DNA of 64,000 nt from positions 620,001 to 684,000 of the forward strand of contig NZ_BPIJ01000001.1 in the NCBI RefSeq assembly GCF_026004055.1, given 5' to 3'. A model generated the notes under the pieces. That model worked only from the letters and a program-made list of their open reading frames with translations. It ran no database searches and was not told the origin of the DNA. Origin of the DNA: Meiothermus sp. GTDB taxonomy: Bacteria > Deinococcota > Deinococci > Deinococcales > Thermaceae. Shown in pieces: positions 47,838 to 57,113 of the stretch. Position 1 is the stretch's first letter. The number at the start of each line of letters is the position of its first letter. Both the position numbers and the translations under genes were made by a program.

Positions 47838-49085
47838 TTAGCGATCCACATCCCCCATCACCGGGTCTAGCGAAGCAATCACCGCTACCATGTCGGCAAC
47901 CTGCACCCCTTTGCAGGCGTAGGGCAGGCTTTGTAGGTTCACAAAGCTGGGAGAGCGCACCTTAACCCGGTAGGGCATCGAGCCGCCATCGGAAACAACA
48001 TAGTAGCCTAGCTCGCCTCTGGCGCTCTCGGTGGGCACGTAGACCTCGCCCATAGCCGGGTGGAAACCTTCGGTCACCAGCTTGAAGTGGTAGATGACGG
48101 CTTCCATGGAGGTCTCGAGCAGGTGTCGGGGTGGCAAGGAAATCTGGGGGTTGGGGTCGCGGACGGGGCCTGGGCCAAGGGCCTCGAGCCGCTCGACGGC
48201 CTGCCGGATAATCTTGACCGACTCGCGCATCTCCAAGATGCGGATCACCATGCGGTCGTAGATATCGCCCCCATGGAGCACCGGCACGTCAAAGCTGTAG
48301 GTCTCGTAGCCCGCGTAGGGGTAGGCTTTGCGCACGTCGTAGTTCACCCCCGAAGCGCGCAGGCTGCCCCCGGTGAGCGAAAGGTTAATTGCGTCTTCGG
48401 CCGGTATGACCGAGACCCCCCTAGCCCGCTCGTAGAAGATGGGGCTCTCTTTGAAAAGAGCCTCGTATTCGTCAATCCGGGCTGGCATCTGGGCAATAAA
48501 CTTCTTGACCTCGCCCAAAAACTCGGGTGGCAGGTCTTCCTTAAGGCCCCCGATGCGGATGTAGTTGTGGTGGAAGCGCTGGCCCGAGACCCACTCGAAG
48601 AGGTCGAGCACCGCCTCCCGCTCCCGGAAGGCATAGAAAAAGGGCGTCAGGGCCCCAAAATCCAGCAAGCCGGTACCCAAAAACACCAGGTGCGAGGCAA
48701 TGCGCGAGAGCTCGTTGAGCATAACCCGGATGGCCTGGGCCCGCTCAGGCACCACCGCCCCCACCAGCTTCTCCACGCTCAGGGCATAGGCTAGGTCGTG
48801 CGAGAAACTGTGCAGATAGTCCATGCGCGGGGTGTAGGTGATGACCTGCGTGTAGGTGCGGTACTCCATGTTCTTTTCGAAGCCGGTGTGCAGGTAGCCG
48901 ATATGGGGGGTCAGGCGCAGAATCTGCTCCCCCGAAAGGTCTACTACCACCCGCAGCACCCCGTGGGTGGAAGGGTGCTGAGGCCCCACATTCAGGGTCA
49001 TAACCTCGGACTTGAGCTCGGGCGCGTCGGCAATATCGTAGGCCTCGACTGAGGGGCTGTGCAGTTTTTGCGGGTCGCGCACCAT
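47838..49085 (-). CDS. nuoD: NADH-quinone oxidoreductase subunit D
   Basis: A 415-residue subunit (Nqo4) related to the large subunit of NiFe hydrogenases but without metal ligands. [42 protein letters not shown] and [36 protein letters not shown] are conserved; the HPSTHG loop carries the His near the quinone headgroup. The start overlaps the nuoC stop by one base. Confidence 0.96.
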   Translation of the reverse strand: MVRDPQKLHSPSVEAYDIADAPELKSEVMTLNVGPQHPSTHGVLRVVVDLSGEQILRLTPHIGYLHTGFEKNMEYRTYTQVITYTPRMDYLHSFSHDLAYALSVEKLVGAVVPERAQAIRVMLNELSRIASHLVFLGTGLLDFGALTPFFYAFREREAVLDLFEWVSGQRFHHNYIRIGGLKEDLPPEFLGEVKKFIAQMPARIDEYEALFKESPIFYERARGVSVIPAEDAINLSLTGGSLRASGVNYDVRKAYPYAGYETYSFDVPVLHGGDIYDRMVIRILEMRESVKIIRQAVERLEALGPGPVRDPNPQISLPPRHLLETSMEAVIYHFKLVTEGFHPAMGEVYVPTESARGELGYYVVSDGGSMPYRVKVRSPSFVNLQSLPYACKGVQVADMVAVIASLDPVMGDVDR

Positions 49086-49714
49086 CAGTTACCTCCCTTG
49101 ACCACTTTTTGTACCTCGGCGGCCACGTCCTGATAGCCCTTGCGCGTACCCCCACGCCAGCCGGTCATGCCGGCTTTATTGCCAGAGAGGCCGGCCCGGA
49201 AGGCCTCGGGATCAATGAAGCGGCCTTCCTTAAAAAGCGTGGGGGTCTCGCCCAGCGGGAAGTCCTTGCGCAGCGGATAGTCTTCCAGGTCTTCGGGAGT
49301 AAGAATCTTGCGCAAATCCGGGTGGCCGTCAAAGCGAATGCCCAACAGATCGAATACCTCGCGCTCGAGGTAGTCGGCGCCCATCCACAAGTCGGTCAGG
49401 CTGGGCAAGCTGGGGCTGGCCTCGGGTACATACACCCGAATAAACACCCGGCTTCCGTCGCCTTCTTGGTATCCCGGCAGCGAGACCAGCTCGTATACCA
49501 CACAAAAGCGCTCTGGCTTTTGATTGGGATAGGTCAGGTAGTCAATCCCCACAATGTCGGCCAGGTAGTTCCAACCCTGGGCCTTGAGCGCTGCTAGCAG
49601 GGCTTTGAACTCGGCCCGAGGCACTACCACCCAGGTGTTGCCGTGGGCCTGTTCGATTTCCCAGCCTTTGGCGCGGGCTTGGTCGAGTAGCTGTACCAGC
49701 TTTTGCATATCCAC
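49085..49714 (-). CDS. nuoC: NADH-quinone oxidoreductase subunit C
   Basis: A 209-residue subunit (Nqo5, 207 in Thermus). [22 protein letters not shown] and [46 protein letters not shown] are the family signature. Peripheral arm, next to NuoD. Ten bases separate it from nuoB. Confidence 0.95.
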   Translation of the reverse strand: MDMQKLVQLLDQARAKGWEIEQAHGNTWVVVPRAEFKALLAALKAQGWNYLADIVGIDYLTYPNQKPERFCVVYELVSLPGYQEGDGSRVFIRVYVPEASPSLPSLTDLWMGADYLEREVFDLLGIRFDGHPDLRKILTPEDLEDYPLRKDFPLGETPTLFKEGRFIDPEAFRAGLSGNKAGMTGWRGGTRKGYQDVAAEVQKVVKGGN

Positions 49715-49724
49715 CTCGAGGCGT

Positions 49725-50264
<540 letters not shown>

Positions 50265-50320
50265 TCAAAAACCTCCTGGCCCTGGGCCTTGCCTACGCAG
50301 TGCCGTGCGTTTTGGGCTGC

Positions 50321-50680
50321 CTAGTGCCATTTCATTACACCCTTGTACCACTCGTACAAAAACCCCACAAAAAGAAGCAGGGTAAAAACCAGCAGGCCCA
50401 CAAAACCCACCACCCCCACCGTGCCGGCGCTCACTGCGTAGGGCCACAAGAAGGCCACCTCCACGTCAAAGATGATGAAGAGCATGGCGACAGCGTAAAA
50501 GTGCACCGGGAAGCGTTTGACCTCCCCAGCGGGGTCGTTGCCCGACTCGTAGGGCATCAGTTTGAAACGCCCGCCTTTTTTGGGGCCCAGAATAGCCCCT
50601 ACCCCCGTTGCCAGAACGGCGATACCCACTGCAACGGCCAGGTACACCAGTAAAGCCTGATACTCACTTATAGGTGACAT
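50321..50680 (-). CDS. nuoA: NADH-quinone oxidoreductase subunit A
   Basis: A 119-residue three-helix subunit (Nqo7, same length in Thermus). [40 protein letters not shown] contains the conserved loop and acidic residues near the quinone channel. First gene of the operon; GAGGAGGCGC precedes the ATG. Confidence 0.96.
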   Translation of the reverse strand: MSPISEYQALLVYLAVAVGIAVLATGVGAILGPKKGGRFKLMPYESGNDPAGEVKRFPVHFYAVAMLFIIFDVEVAFLWPYAVSAGTVGVVGFVGLLVFTLLLFVGFLYEWYKGVMKWH

Positions 50681-50765
50681 GCGCCTCCTCTTTGGCGGCC
50701 AGGCTTGTGCCGGTCTTCACGAATCCCTCCAGACCCTCACAAGCTCCCGCACAACCGTCGCCCAC

Positions 50766-50794
50766 ATCTTACACTTCAACCTGCCCGACGCAAA
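50766..50794 (-). promoter_or_regulatory. Main promoter of the nuo operon
   Basis: Minus strand TTTGCG (50789-50794) and TAAGAT (50766-50771) are 17 bases apart and about 85 bases before nuoA, in the only sizeable space ahead of the operon. Confidence 0.6.
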
Positions 50795-50889
50795 CGTCGT
50801 TATGTTCAAATCGTATTTTGGAATGACTTTGCAGAATGTAGAAAGCGCCACCTAACGTCTGTTCGTTGAGATACACCCATCATTCCGAG

Positions 50890-50949
50890 GAGGAATCTGG
50901 AACGGCACAAGGTTTGTGAATGTTGGGGACGGTAAACCTCAGATTCCTC
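50890..50949. repeat. Inverted repeat GAGGAATCTG in the nuo/IS intergenic region
   Basis: GAGGAATCTG (50890-50899) and CAGATTCCTC (50940-50949) are exact complements around a 40-base loop, with further CCGA/TCGG similarity outside. It may be the fossil of a small element or a large stem-loop. Nothing else is recognisable between 50795 and the IS end at 51116. Confidence 0.4.
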
Positions 50950-51205
50950 GTTGCATTCGGAATCATACACCTCTGACTCTAATCACTTCAGGGTGATGCG
51001 GGCCTTTCTGTTGTAAAAACCTACAGCCAGCTCCTCGTCTGTACGGTGACCGCGGCGGTTGTGGCCTCCTCGCGAGGCCTCTCATATCGGCTTGGTTGTT
51101 TGGCAAGTATGCTTACAGCGCTCTTCACAGGCGTGGCCGCCCATCCCGGCGGCCACTGTTCTGTCCAGGACAAAAGATTCGCTCATCGCTAAACCCAATC
51201 CGGCC

Positions 51206-51648
51206 CAGAGCCTCCCCCAGGGTCTGACCCCCTCGGTGGAGCTGCTCGGCTATCAGGGCTTTGAGCCCCCCTTTTTCCAGCGCGCTTGCGCTGCCGCATC
51301 GGCCTTGGCAGCACTCGGTCGCGGTACTTTGGGGTGAATCTTCCATCGAGCCATCAGCCCATAGAGGCCTTTATAGCTGTACTGCACCCCAAAGCGTTGT
51401 TGCACCCACTGCCGCGCTTCTTCGTAGGTGCGAAAGCTTCCTTGGGCACTCTCGGCTCGCAGTTCCAGTTGTTGGTCTTGATCCAACCAGGCTCGACTGA
51501 CCTTGACCCCCCAGCCCGGTACGCGCTTCAACACCTCCTGCAATCCCCCGGCCCGATACCAAGCCAGCCACCGGTTGAGGGTTTTACGTCCAATCCCCAC
51601 TTCTTTGGCCGCATCCTGTGCAGCTTTGCCTCGACGTACCAGCCACAT
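51206..51648 (-). pseudogene. IS630-type transposase, N-terminal part plus truncated orfB
   Basis: From ATG 51648 orfA encodes 131 residues: [41 protein letters not shown] is the DNA-binding helix-turn-helix pair and [32 protein letters not shown] the second domain, ending SKP*. Just before the stop, AAG GGG GGC contains the slippery heptamer G GGG GGC; a -1 shift leads into [33 protein letters not shown], which would begin the DDE part but stops about 40 codons later near the IS end. The catalytic domain is therefore missing. A start upstream of the ATG ([11 protein letters not shown]) is possible. Confidence 0.75.
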
Positions 51649-51690
51649 CGCCTGCAGCCGTTTACGTCGTTCCAGGTTCCTCTTTATACC

Positions 51691-51746
51691 GGATTCAAAA
51701 AGATACTCTTCAAAACCAAAAACCCAGAGGCTATCTTTTTGAATCC
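51691..51746. repeat. 15-bp perfect inverted repeat inside the IS, with a related copy at 52950-53013
   Basis: GGATTCAAAAAGATA (51691-51705) and TATCTTTTTGAATCC (51732-51746) are exact complements around 26 bases. Read on the minus strand this AT-rich block ends TTTTTGAATCCGGTATAAAG and may supply the transposase promoter. A diverged copy occurs at about 52950-53013 on the plus strand (TTTTTTGAATCTGGAATAAA) before the DHFR-like gene. Confidence 0.6.
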
Positions 51747-51798
51747 TAGAGCACACCCCTCCCTGACGGTCGGCGAAAAAAACGTCTCCCTTCGGTCG

Positions 51799-51832
51799 GG
51801 TTAGTTCGTCACCATTCGGTGACGAACTAACC
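51799..51832. repeat. 15-bp perfect stem-loop inside the IS right end
   Basis: GGTTAGTTCGTCACC-attc-GGTGACGAACTAACC. A 15-bp stem with a 4-base loop, 47 bases from the element end. Possible roles: block to read-through from the AEC gene, or a transposase-binding or single-strand structure. Confidence 0.7.
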
Positions 51833-51878
51833 GAATCTGGTATTAGTCCCCGATGGCTCGATATTTGTGAAGAGCGCT

Positions 51879-52772
51879 CTAACCCACGCCAATCAAGAGG
51901 AGCACCACCGGAATCGTCAAGAAAGACAAGACCGAAGAGGCCACCACCGCCCTGGCCGCCCGGACGCCATCCCCGCCAAACTCCCCCGCCATCAGAAAAG
52001 CATTCACCGCGATGGGCATGGCGCTTTGCAGCACCAGCACCTGAATGTCCAGGCGCTCCAGGCCCAGCACCCACCCGGCCAGCCCGGCCAGCAAAGGGGC
52101 CGCTAAAAGCCGCAGGCTGCTGGCCTGAAGCTCAAACTGGCCCCACTCGGGTTTGGATCTGGCAATCTGAATGCCCAGCGTGAGCAGCATCACCGGAATG
52201 CAGGCCTGGCCCAGAAGATGCACACCCTCACCCAATCCGAGCGGGAGCGGGATTCCCAGCCCGCGTACCAGCAAGCCTCCGGCCAGGGCCCAGAACAGCG
52301 GCAGCTTGAGGGTGAACCAGAGGCTTTGCACAAATCCTCCCCCACGCAAAAAGGCGGGCCCCAGCCCAAACATCAGCACACTGCTGGCAATAAAAAACAC
52401 GATGGCCCGATCCAAACCCGGCTGCCCCAGGGCAAAAAAGGTCAAGGAAAGCCCCATGTTGCCCGAGTTGGGGAAGGTGGCCGAGGCAATCAGGGTTTTG
52501 CTCGAGCCCCGGTCTAGGCGTAGCCACTTGCCGAGGGCGAGCGCCAAAAAGTACAAAGCCGCCGAAGCCAGGAAAAACGCCAGCGTAATCCCAATCACAC
52601 TGGCCCCGGTCAGTTTGGCCCGGAGCATGGCATCAAAAATAAGTACCGGAACCAGCACGTATATGGAAAGCTTGGAGAGGGTTTGCAGATCGAAGTCGAT
52701 GCGCTTACCGACTAAGTAGCCCGTCAAAACAATAAAGGCGACTGGCACGATGGTGTTGAGCAGGGCTTCCAT
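51879..52772 (-). CDS. AEC-family (auxin efflux carrier type) transporter
   Basis: A 297-residue ten-helix membrane protein. [68 protein letters not shown] and [20 protein letters not shown] are typical AEC/malate permease-like blocks. Substrate unknown; bacterial members move organic acids or amino-acid derivatives. ATG 52772 is preferred to the upstream frame because TAAGCT ends ten bases before it (leaderless). The TAG stop is formed by a TA plus the first G of the inserted IS, so the last residues (LLLIGVG) may differ from the original end. Confidence 0.85.
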   Translation of the reverse strand: MEALLNTIVPVAFIVLTGYLVGKRIDFDLQTLSKLSIYVLVPVLIFDAMLRAKLTGASVIGITLAFFLASAALYFLALALGKWLRLDRGSSKTLIASATFPNSGNMGLSLTFFALGQPGLDRAIVFFIASSVLMFGLGPAFLRGGGFVQSLWFTLKLPLFWALAGGLLVRGLGIPLPLGLGEGVHLLGQACIPVMLLTLGIQIARSKPEWGQFELQASSLRLLAAPLLAGLAGWVLGLERLDIQVLVLQSAMPIAVNAFLMAGEFGGDGVRAARAVVASSVLSFLTIPVVLLLIGVG

Positions 52773-52779
52773 GCCAGGG

Positions 52780-52800
52780 CGTAGCTTACCCGAATAAGGG
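52780..52800. promoter_or_regulatory. AEC gene -10 region with palindrome TTACCC...GGGTAA
   Basis: TTACCC and GGGTAA flank a 6-base centre and overlap the minus-strand -10 box TAAGCT of the AEC gene. A repressor site is possible. Between here and 53055 lie a GTAGGT/ACCTAC hairpin near 52927-52943 and the dispersed AT-rich repeat, but no gene. Confidence 0.4.
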
Positions 52801-53055
52801 TAATGGGGCCACACCTAGGCTATAGCTACACTTAGGGTCGTTAACTAGTTGGGTTGCTCGTCAGCACTATTCGCAACAGGTCAAAGATTTGACTTCAAAA
52901 TCGCGGATATGGACTACCTTCTTTTGTAGGTAACCACCTACCAAAAATCAAAGTGATGTAGAAACCTTTTGGTTTTTGATTTTGAAGGGTATCTTTTTTG
53001 AATCTGGAATAAAAGCGTAGAAATCGCACCTGTTGTGCAAGGAAGAGAGGTAGGT

Positions 53056-53586
53056 ATGGCTAAGCTCGTGTTCGGAATGAACCAGTCCTTGGACGGCTAC
53101 GTTGATCACATGGCCTTTGGGCCTAGCCCCACGCTCTTTCGGCATTTCATCGAAGAAGCCCAGGGCCAGGCAGGCAGTGTGTACGGGCGCCGAATGTATG
53201 AGGTCATGCGCTACTGGGACGACGACCATCCTGAATGGGACGCGGCTGAGCGCGCCTTCGCGGCGGCGTGGCGTAAGCAGCCAAAATGGGTTGTCTCACG
53301 CTCGTTGAACTCGGTCGGCCCCAACGCTAAGCTTCTCAAAGATGATCTTGAAGGCGCGATCCGCAAACTCAAGGCCGAGCATGAGGGAGAGATTGAAGTT
53401 GCTGGCCCATGCTTAGCGCAAACCCTTACCGAACTTGGTCTGATTGATGAGTATCGAATCTACTTGCATCCCGTTGTGCTTGGTCACGGTAAGCCATACT
53501 TTGCCGGCCCCCGCTCCCCCCTGCGCCTCATCGGGTATGATCGGATGGACGAGGATGTAATCAGGCTGACCTATGTTCCCGCCTAA
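53056..53586 (+). CDS. Dihydrofolate-reductase-family (RibD C-terminal type) protein
   Basis: A 176-residue reductase-fold protein. LVFGMNQSLDGYVDHMAFGP is the N-terminal NADPH/substrate strand-loop, VYGRRMYEVMRYW, KWVVSRSL, EIEVAGPCLAQTLTELGLIDEYRIYLHPVVLGHGKPYF follow, as in the YyaP/YwjB group. It is likely an NADPH-dependent reductase; the substrate is unknown and true folate reductase activity is doubtful. GGAAGAGAGG precedes the ATG. Codon use (GCT, AAG, CTC, TCA, GTT) is less GC3-rich than neighbours and it sits next to IS fragments, which suggests acquisition from outside. Confidence 0.82.
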   Translation: MAKLVFGMNQSLDGYVDHMAFGPSPTLFRHFIEEAQGQAGSVYGRRMYEVMRYWDDDHPEWDAAERAFAAAWRKQPKWVVSRSLNSVGPNAKLLKDDLEGAIRKLKAEHEGEIEVAGPCLAQTLTELGLIDEYRIYLHPVVLGHGKPYFAGPRSPLRLIGYDRMDEDVIRLTYVPA

Positions 53587-53726
53587 TTTTGCGGCTATCA
53601 GGAAAATAAGAGTCGTTTGGAAACTCGTCCTTGACAGGCTGCCCTGCGATCCAATAACCAGTTGCAGCGGATGAGCTGCCCGGCCCGCCGCTCGGAGCAT
53701 TGGAAAGGTGTTTCAGGTAGAACTTC

Positions 53727-54173
53727 ATGATGGATGGGATGTTCAAAAGCGTTTTAATACTGCATTTTGCTGCCACCTGGTTTCTGGTGGGGCTCATCTG
53801 GATGGTGCAGGTGGTGCATTATCCGCTTTTTGCGAAGGTTGGCACGGCAGAGTTTGCCAGCTATGAAGCAGCCCATGCCAACCTGATTACCCTGGTGGTC
53901 GGGCCCTTGATGCTGCTCGAGCTGCTGACCGCCGTGGTTCTACTAACCCTGTGGCCTTCGAGCCAGCCGGGCTGGATGGGATGGCTGGGTTTGGCTTTGG
54001 TGGGGGTTATCTGGCTCACCACCATGCTAGTATCAGTGCCGCTACACGCAAAGTTATCTGCGGGATTTGATGCCCAAGCCCATGCTCTGTTGGTAGGCAG
54101 CAACTGGATTCGAACCCTGACCTGGACGGCCCGGGGGCTGCTCCTCGGTTGGGTGTTGTACCGAACCATCTAG
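53727..54173 (+). CDS. Four-helix integral membrane protein of unknown function
   Basis: A 148-residue protein with four membrane segments: SVLILHFAATWFLVGLIWMVQVVHYPLF, LITLVVGPLMLLELLTAVVLLTLW, MGWLGLALVGVIWLTTMLVSVPLHAKL and a last one at LTWTARGLLLGWVLY. Conserved-looking features are the QVVHYPLF motif and the isolated His and Glu in the helices. I recall similar hypothetical proteins in many bacteria but no function. The ATG lies after a non-coding stretch (53587-53726) that holds no clear ribosome site; the second Met or the one at residue 5 could be the real start. Confidence 0.7.
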   Translation: MMDGMFKSVLILHFAATWFLVGLIWMVQVVHYPLFAKVGTAEFASYEAAHANLITLVVGPLMLLELLTAVVLLTLWPSSQPGWMGWLGLALVGVIWLTTMLVSVPLHAKLSAGFDAQAHALLVGSNWIRTLTWTARGLLLGWVLYRTI

Positions 54174-54221
54174 GGCCATTTTGTTCGCAGAGGCTCTGAA
54201 TGAGCTAAAGGCTGCCCCTTA

Positions 54222-54253
54222 TGACATTTAACTGACAAAGGTGCGACTACACT
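54222..54253 (+). promoter_or_regulatory. phoB promoter with Pho-box-like repeat
   Basis: TGACA occurs at 54222-54226 and 54233-54237, exactly 11 bases apart; on the other strand this reads TTGTCAG-TTAA-ATGTCAT, close to two CTGTCAT half-sites of a Pho box. TACACT at 54248-54253 is the -10 box, seven bases before the phoB ATG, so the mRNA is leaderless and PhoB could control its own gene. Confidence 0.5.
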
Positions 54254-54260
54254 ATTAGCG

Positions 54261-54929
54261 ATGTCGAAGCTGCTGCTGGTTGAGGATGAACCCTCGGTTC
54301 GGATGGGTTTGCGGCTTTCCTTATCCAAGGCCGGACACCAGGTTTTGGAAGCAGCTACCGCCGGTGAGGGATGGGAAAAAATCGCCAGCGCCGACCTGGT
54401 AATCCTCGACTGGATGCTCCCGGATGAGCCTGGGGTGCGACTGCTCGAGCGCTTGCGGCGCGATGGGCGCTACGAAAACCTTCCGGTGCTGATGCTCACG
54501 GCCCGGGCCAGGGAGGGCGATCGGGTGGAGGGACTGACCCGCGGAGCTGACGATTACCTGACAAAGCCCTTCTCGACCCTCGAGCTGATCGCCCGGGTGC
54601 AGGCTCTGTTACGTCGTGTGGGTAAAAGTGGGCGGCTGGAACGCGGGGCCCTGAGCCTGGATCTGGAGCGCCACCAGGCCTTCCTGGATGGACATGCGCT
54701 GGATCTTACCCGTCGGGAGTTCGAGCTGCTGGTTTTTCTGGCCCGTCATCCGGGGCGGGTCTATACCCGTGAAGAACTCTTGGAGCGGGTCTGGGGTCAG
54801 GAGTTTTTGGGCACGGCCCGAACCGTGGATCAGCATGTGGCCCAGTTACGCGACAAGCTCAATGAAGACCCCAAAGCCCCCCGCTTTTTGGAAACCCTGC
54901 GCGGGGTGGGGTACCGCTTCAGGGAATGA
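54261..54929 (+). CDS. phoB: PhoB-type response regulator
   Basis: A 222-residue OmpR/PhoB-family regulator. Receiver domain 1-118 with the acidic pair Asp9/Glu8, phosphorylated Asp50 (LVILDWMLPDEPG), Thr80 and Lys102 (YLTKPF); winged-helix domain from about 130 (GALSLDLERHQAFLDGHALDLTRREFELLVFLARHPGRVYTREELLERVWG ... RTVDQHVAQLRDKL). WMLPDEPG is typical of PhoB. The sensor kinase gene and phoU follow, so phosphate control is likely. Confidence 0.9.
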   Translation: MSKLLLVEDEPSVRMGLRLSLSKAGHQVLEAATAGEGWEKIASADLVILDWMLPDEPGVRLLERLRRDGRYENLPVLMLTARAREGDRVEGLTRGADDYLTKPFSTLELIARVQALLRRVGKSGRLERGALSLDLERHQAFLDGHALDLTRREFELLVFLARHPGRVYTREELLERVWGQEFLGTARTVDQHVAQLRDKLNEDPKAPRFLETLRGVGYRFRE

Positions 54930-54960
54930 GACCCGCTTTGTCCATCACCAAACCCTGGCT

Positions 54961-55938
54961 ATGTGGCCGCCAATAGACATGGAATCCCTCTTGCAAAATG
55001 CCTGGGAAATGGCCCGTGAAGGGGTTGTGGTTTTTGCGGAGGATCGAGTGATTTACCTGAACCCGGTGGCGGCTGAGTTACTGGGGGTTGAACGCGAAAA
55101 GGTACAGGGACGTCCGCTCTTGCTGGCCCTGCGCGACCATAAACTCGAGGCCCTTTGCCGGATGGGCGGCGAAACCACCCTCGAGACCCGTAACCGTACC
55201 TTGTGGGCCAAGGCAGTCCCCGGCATTCTGCTTTTGTGGGATCGGACCGAGGAAAAAAACCGGGTCGAGGCCCTGGAGGAGTCTAGCCGGCTGCTGGCCC
55301 ACGAGTTCCGTACCCCGGTGGCCGGGATGCTCTCCTTGCTGGAGGCTTTGCAAGGCGGCCTCAAAGGCCCAGACGCACAGGAAGCCTTGCAGATGCTCTA
55401 CCAGGAAACCCAGCGCCTACGGCGCCTGGTGGAAGACCTGCCCCTGACCCGCCGCCCCTCGCAAGAACGCACTTTTGCGCTGGAAGAGCTACAAAGCCGC
55501 CTCGAGCGCTTCCTGGCACCCCAGTTGGCCCAAAAATCGGCCTGGATTCAGTGGCAAACCCCCCACACCATCCGGGCCAACCCCGACGCGGTGTACCAGG
55601 CCCTGCTCAACCTGCTGGACAACGCGCTCAAATACGGTACCGGCTCGGAAATTGTGGTGATCAGTGGGCAGGAGGCCGAGGGGGTCTGGCTCGAGGTGCG
55701 CAATCAGGGCACCCCCCTGGAAGAGTTTGAGCTGCTTTTTCAGGCAGGCCAGCGGGGGGTTCATGCCGCCAATGTACGGGGTACTGGTCTGGGGCTGGCC
55801 CTGGTGCGGCGCTTGGCCGCCGGATGGGGTGGAACGGCATATGGGCGGGCTCTGGAGAACGGCAACGCTTTTGGCCTGACCTTCCCGCAATGTCCGGATG
55901 CCCGGGTGATCCTGCAAGCAGACCAGAGCCGTGGTTAG
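54961..55938 (+). CDS. phoR: PhoR-like sensor histidine kinase without membrane segments
   Basis: About 325 residues from the ATG at 54961 (54979 is an alternative). A PAS-like domain at 8-95 (GVVVFAEDRVIYLNPVAAELLGVEREKVQGRPL) is followed by the dimerisation helix with phospho-accepting His114 (LLAHEFRTPVAGML) and the ATPase domain with QALLNLLDNALKYG (N box) and RGTGLGLALVRRLAAGWGG (G2 box). There is no transmembrane helix, unlike Escherichia coli PhoR, so it must sense through a partner such as PhoU or act in the cytosol. No clear ribosome site. Operon position between phoB and phoU supports the name. Confidence 0.85.
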   Translation: MWPPIDMESLLQNAWEMAREGVVVFAEDRVIYLNPVAAELLGVEREKVQGRPLLLALRDHKLEALCRMGGETTLETRNRTLWAKAVPGILLLWDRTEEKNRVEALEESSRLLAHEFRTPVAGMLSLLEALQGGLKGPDAQEALQMLYQETQRLRRLVEDLPLTRRPSQERTFALEELQSRLERFLAPQLAQKSAWIQWQTPHTIRANPDAVYQALLNLLDNALKYGTGSEIVVISGQEAEGVWLEVRNQGTPLEEFELLFQAGQRGVHAANVRGTGLGLALVRRLAAGWGGTAYGRALENGNAFGLTFPQCPDARVILQADQSRG

Positions 55939-55960
55939 ACTGTAGTAACGGAGAAAGACT

Positions 55961-56623
55961 ATGCGAGAGATCCTGGATCGTGAACTGAACCGCCTGACCG
56001 AGCAGACCATCCGCATGATCTCATTGGTGCGCGAGATGGTAGATAAAAGCGCCAAGGCCCTGAGCGAGCAAGACCCCAAGCTGGCCCAGGAAGTCATTGC
56101 CCAGGACGCCGAGGTGGATAAGCTAGAGCTGGAAATCGAGTCCCAGACCATCACCCTTATGGCCCGCCAGGGGCTGGTGGCCTCGGACTTGCGCTTTGCT
56201 TTTACCATCATCAAAGCCCTGACCGACCTCGAGCGGGCTGCCGACTACGCCGCCCACGTGGCCGAAGACGTGATCGTGCTGGCCAAAGAGCCCCCGCTCA
56301 AAAACTACATCACCCTGCCCGATATGGGCCGCCGTCTGACCCTGATGCTCGACCTGGTGTCCAAGGCCATCGCCGAGCGTGACCTGGAAGCGGCCAAAGA
56401 AATCTTCCGCCGCGACGACGAGATCGACGGGCTATACGAGGAGGTCTCGCGCGAACTCCTGACCTACATGATGGAAGACCCCCGCACCATCACCAAAGCC
56501 CTCACCCTGGGCCGGATAGCCCGCAGCTACGAGCGCCTGGGAGACCACCTCGAGAACATTTCGGAGCGCATCATTTACTGGCTCACCGGTAAAATGGAAA
56601 AGAAGCCCGAGGATGTCTATTAG
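55961..56623 (+). CDS. phoU: Phosphate transport regulator PhoU
   Basis: A 220-residue PhoU with two three-helix bundles; each repeat contains the E/DxxxD metal pattern (EVDKLELEIESQTITLMARQGLVASDLRFAFTIIKALTDLERAADYAAHVAEDV and DEIDGLYEEVSRELLTYMMEDPRTITKALTLGRIARSYERLGDHLENISERIIY). PhoU links the Pst transporter to PhoR and keeps the Pho regulon off in high phosphate. pst genes are not here. GGAGAAAG lies before the ATG. The TAG stop is completed by the first base of the MITE-like element. Confidence 0.93.
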   Translation: MREILDRELNRLTEQTIRMISLVREMVDKSAKALSEQDPKLAQEVIAQDAEVDKLELEIESQTITLMARQGLVASDLRFAFTIIKALTDLERAADYAAHVAEDVIVLAKEPPLKNYITLPDMGRRLTLMLDLVSKAIAERDLEAAKEIFRRDDEIDGLYEEVSRELLTYMMEDPRTITKALTLGRIARSYERLGDHLENISERIIYWLTGKMEKKPEDVY

Positions 56624-56962
56624 TGGTCTGGTAACTAAATTTCCGAAGTTTTGTACCGTACACCGAATACATCGTTGTAGAGATTCCATCCCACTTCGGC
56701 CCCCGAGATGGCCTAAAAACGCCCTCCCTACGCGGTAGGGAGGGTGGGGGAGGGTATCAGGCAAGGCCCCCAATCCGCTGCGTGAAGGGCCAGGTCAGCC
56801 ACCCCACCTGGCCTCCCCTACGCAGTAGGGGAGGGAAGGGGCGAAGCGGGGTGGGGTGCTTTTTGCATGACCGTACAGGCAAGGCACCGAAGGCCCAGGT
56901 TTACGAGACACGGCGCGTTCTGAAGGCTAAACCCCATACTGCGTATTTTGTTACCAGAGCAC
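56623..56962. mobile_element. MITE-like element, copy 2 (inverted relative to copy 1)
   Basis: A 340-bp non-coding element bounded by TA at 56621-56622 and 56963-56964, closely similar over its length to the reverse complement of 1492-1814. Ends: GTGGTCTGGTAACTAAAT and, inward from the right, GTGCTCTGGTAACAAAAT. It keeps the two internal hairpins CCCTCCCTAC/GTAGGGAGGG and CCTCCCCTAC/GTAGGGGAGG. It starts within the phoU stop and its right side was inserted into an IS630-type remnant. Confidence 0.85.
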
Positions 56963-57075
56963 TAAGAATCTTTTGTCCTGGACAAAACAGTAGCCGCTGG
57001 GAAACTCGAAACCCAAGCACCCGTGGCCCACGCCCCAGTGCGTAACATGCGTCTGCCAGGGAATGGCTTATGCCA

Positions 57076-57092
57076 TAGCCACAACGTGGCTA
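57076..57092. repeat. Palindrome TAGCCAC-aac-GTGGCTA
   Basis: A perfect 7-bp inverted repeat with a 3-base centre, 21 bases before a larger hairpin in the same insert. Confidence 0.5.
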
Positions 57093-57113
57093 ACCTGGCC
57101 CAGACGCAACGCA

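Larger units (their letters stand above)
51116..51879 (-). mobile_element. Defective IS630/Tc1-like insertion element
   Basis: A 764-bp element flanked by TA (51114-51115 and 51880-51881). Left end CAGCGCTCTTCACAG and right end, read inward, GAGCGCTCTTCACAA are terminal inverted repeats. Near the left end GTGGCCGCC/GGCGGCCAC forms a perfect subterminal hairpin (51130-51153) and TTCTGTCCAGGACAAAAG a near-palindrome. It carries an orfA with helix-turn-helix and only a stub of orfB, so it cannot move alone. Related remnants lie at 56965-57195 and 60293-60376. The right end sits in the stop codon of the AEC gene. Confidence 0.85.

Noticed and set aside
50681-51115. Possible CRISPR or small RNA in the space before the nuo operon
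   Set aside because: There are no regularly spaced direct repeats; only one inverted repeat and the operon promoter are visible.
53561-53797. Minus-strand frame encoding MKFYLKHLSNAPSGGPGSS... between the reductase and the membrane-protein gene
   Set aside because: No ribosome site, no family match, and its start overlaps the start of the plus-strand gene. It could be the remains of a gene, but I cannot support it.
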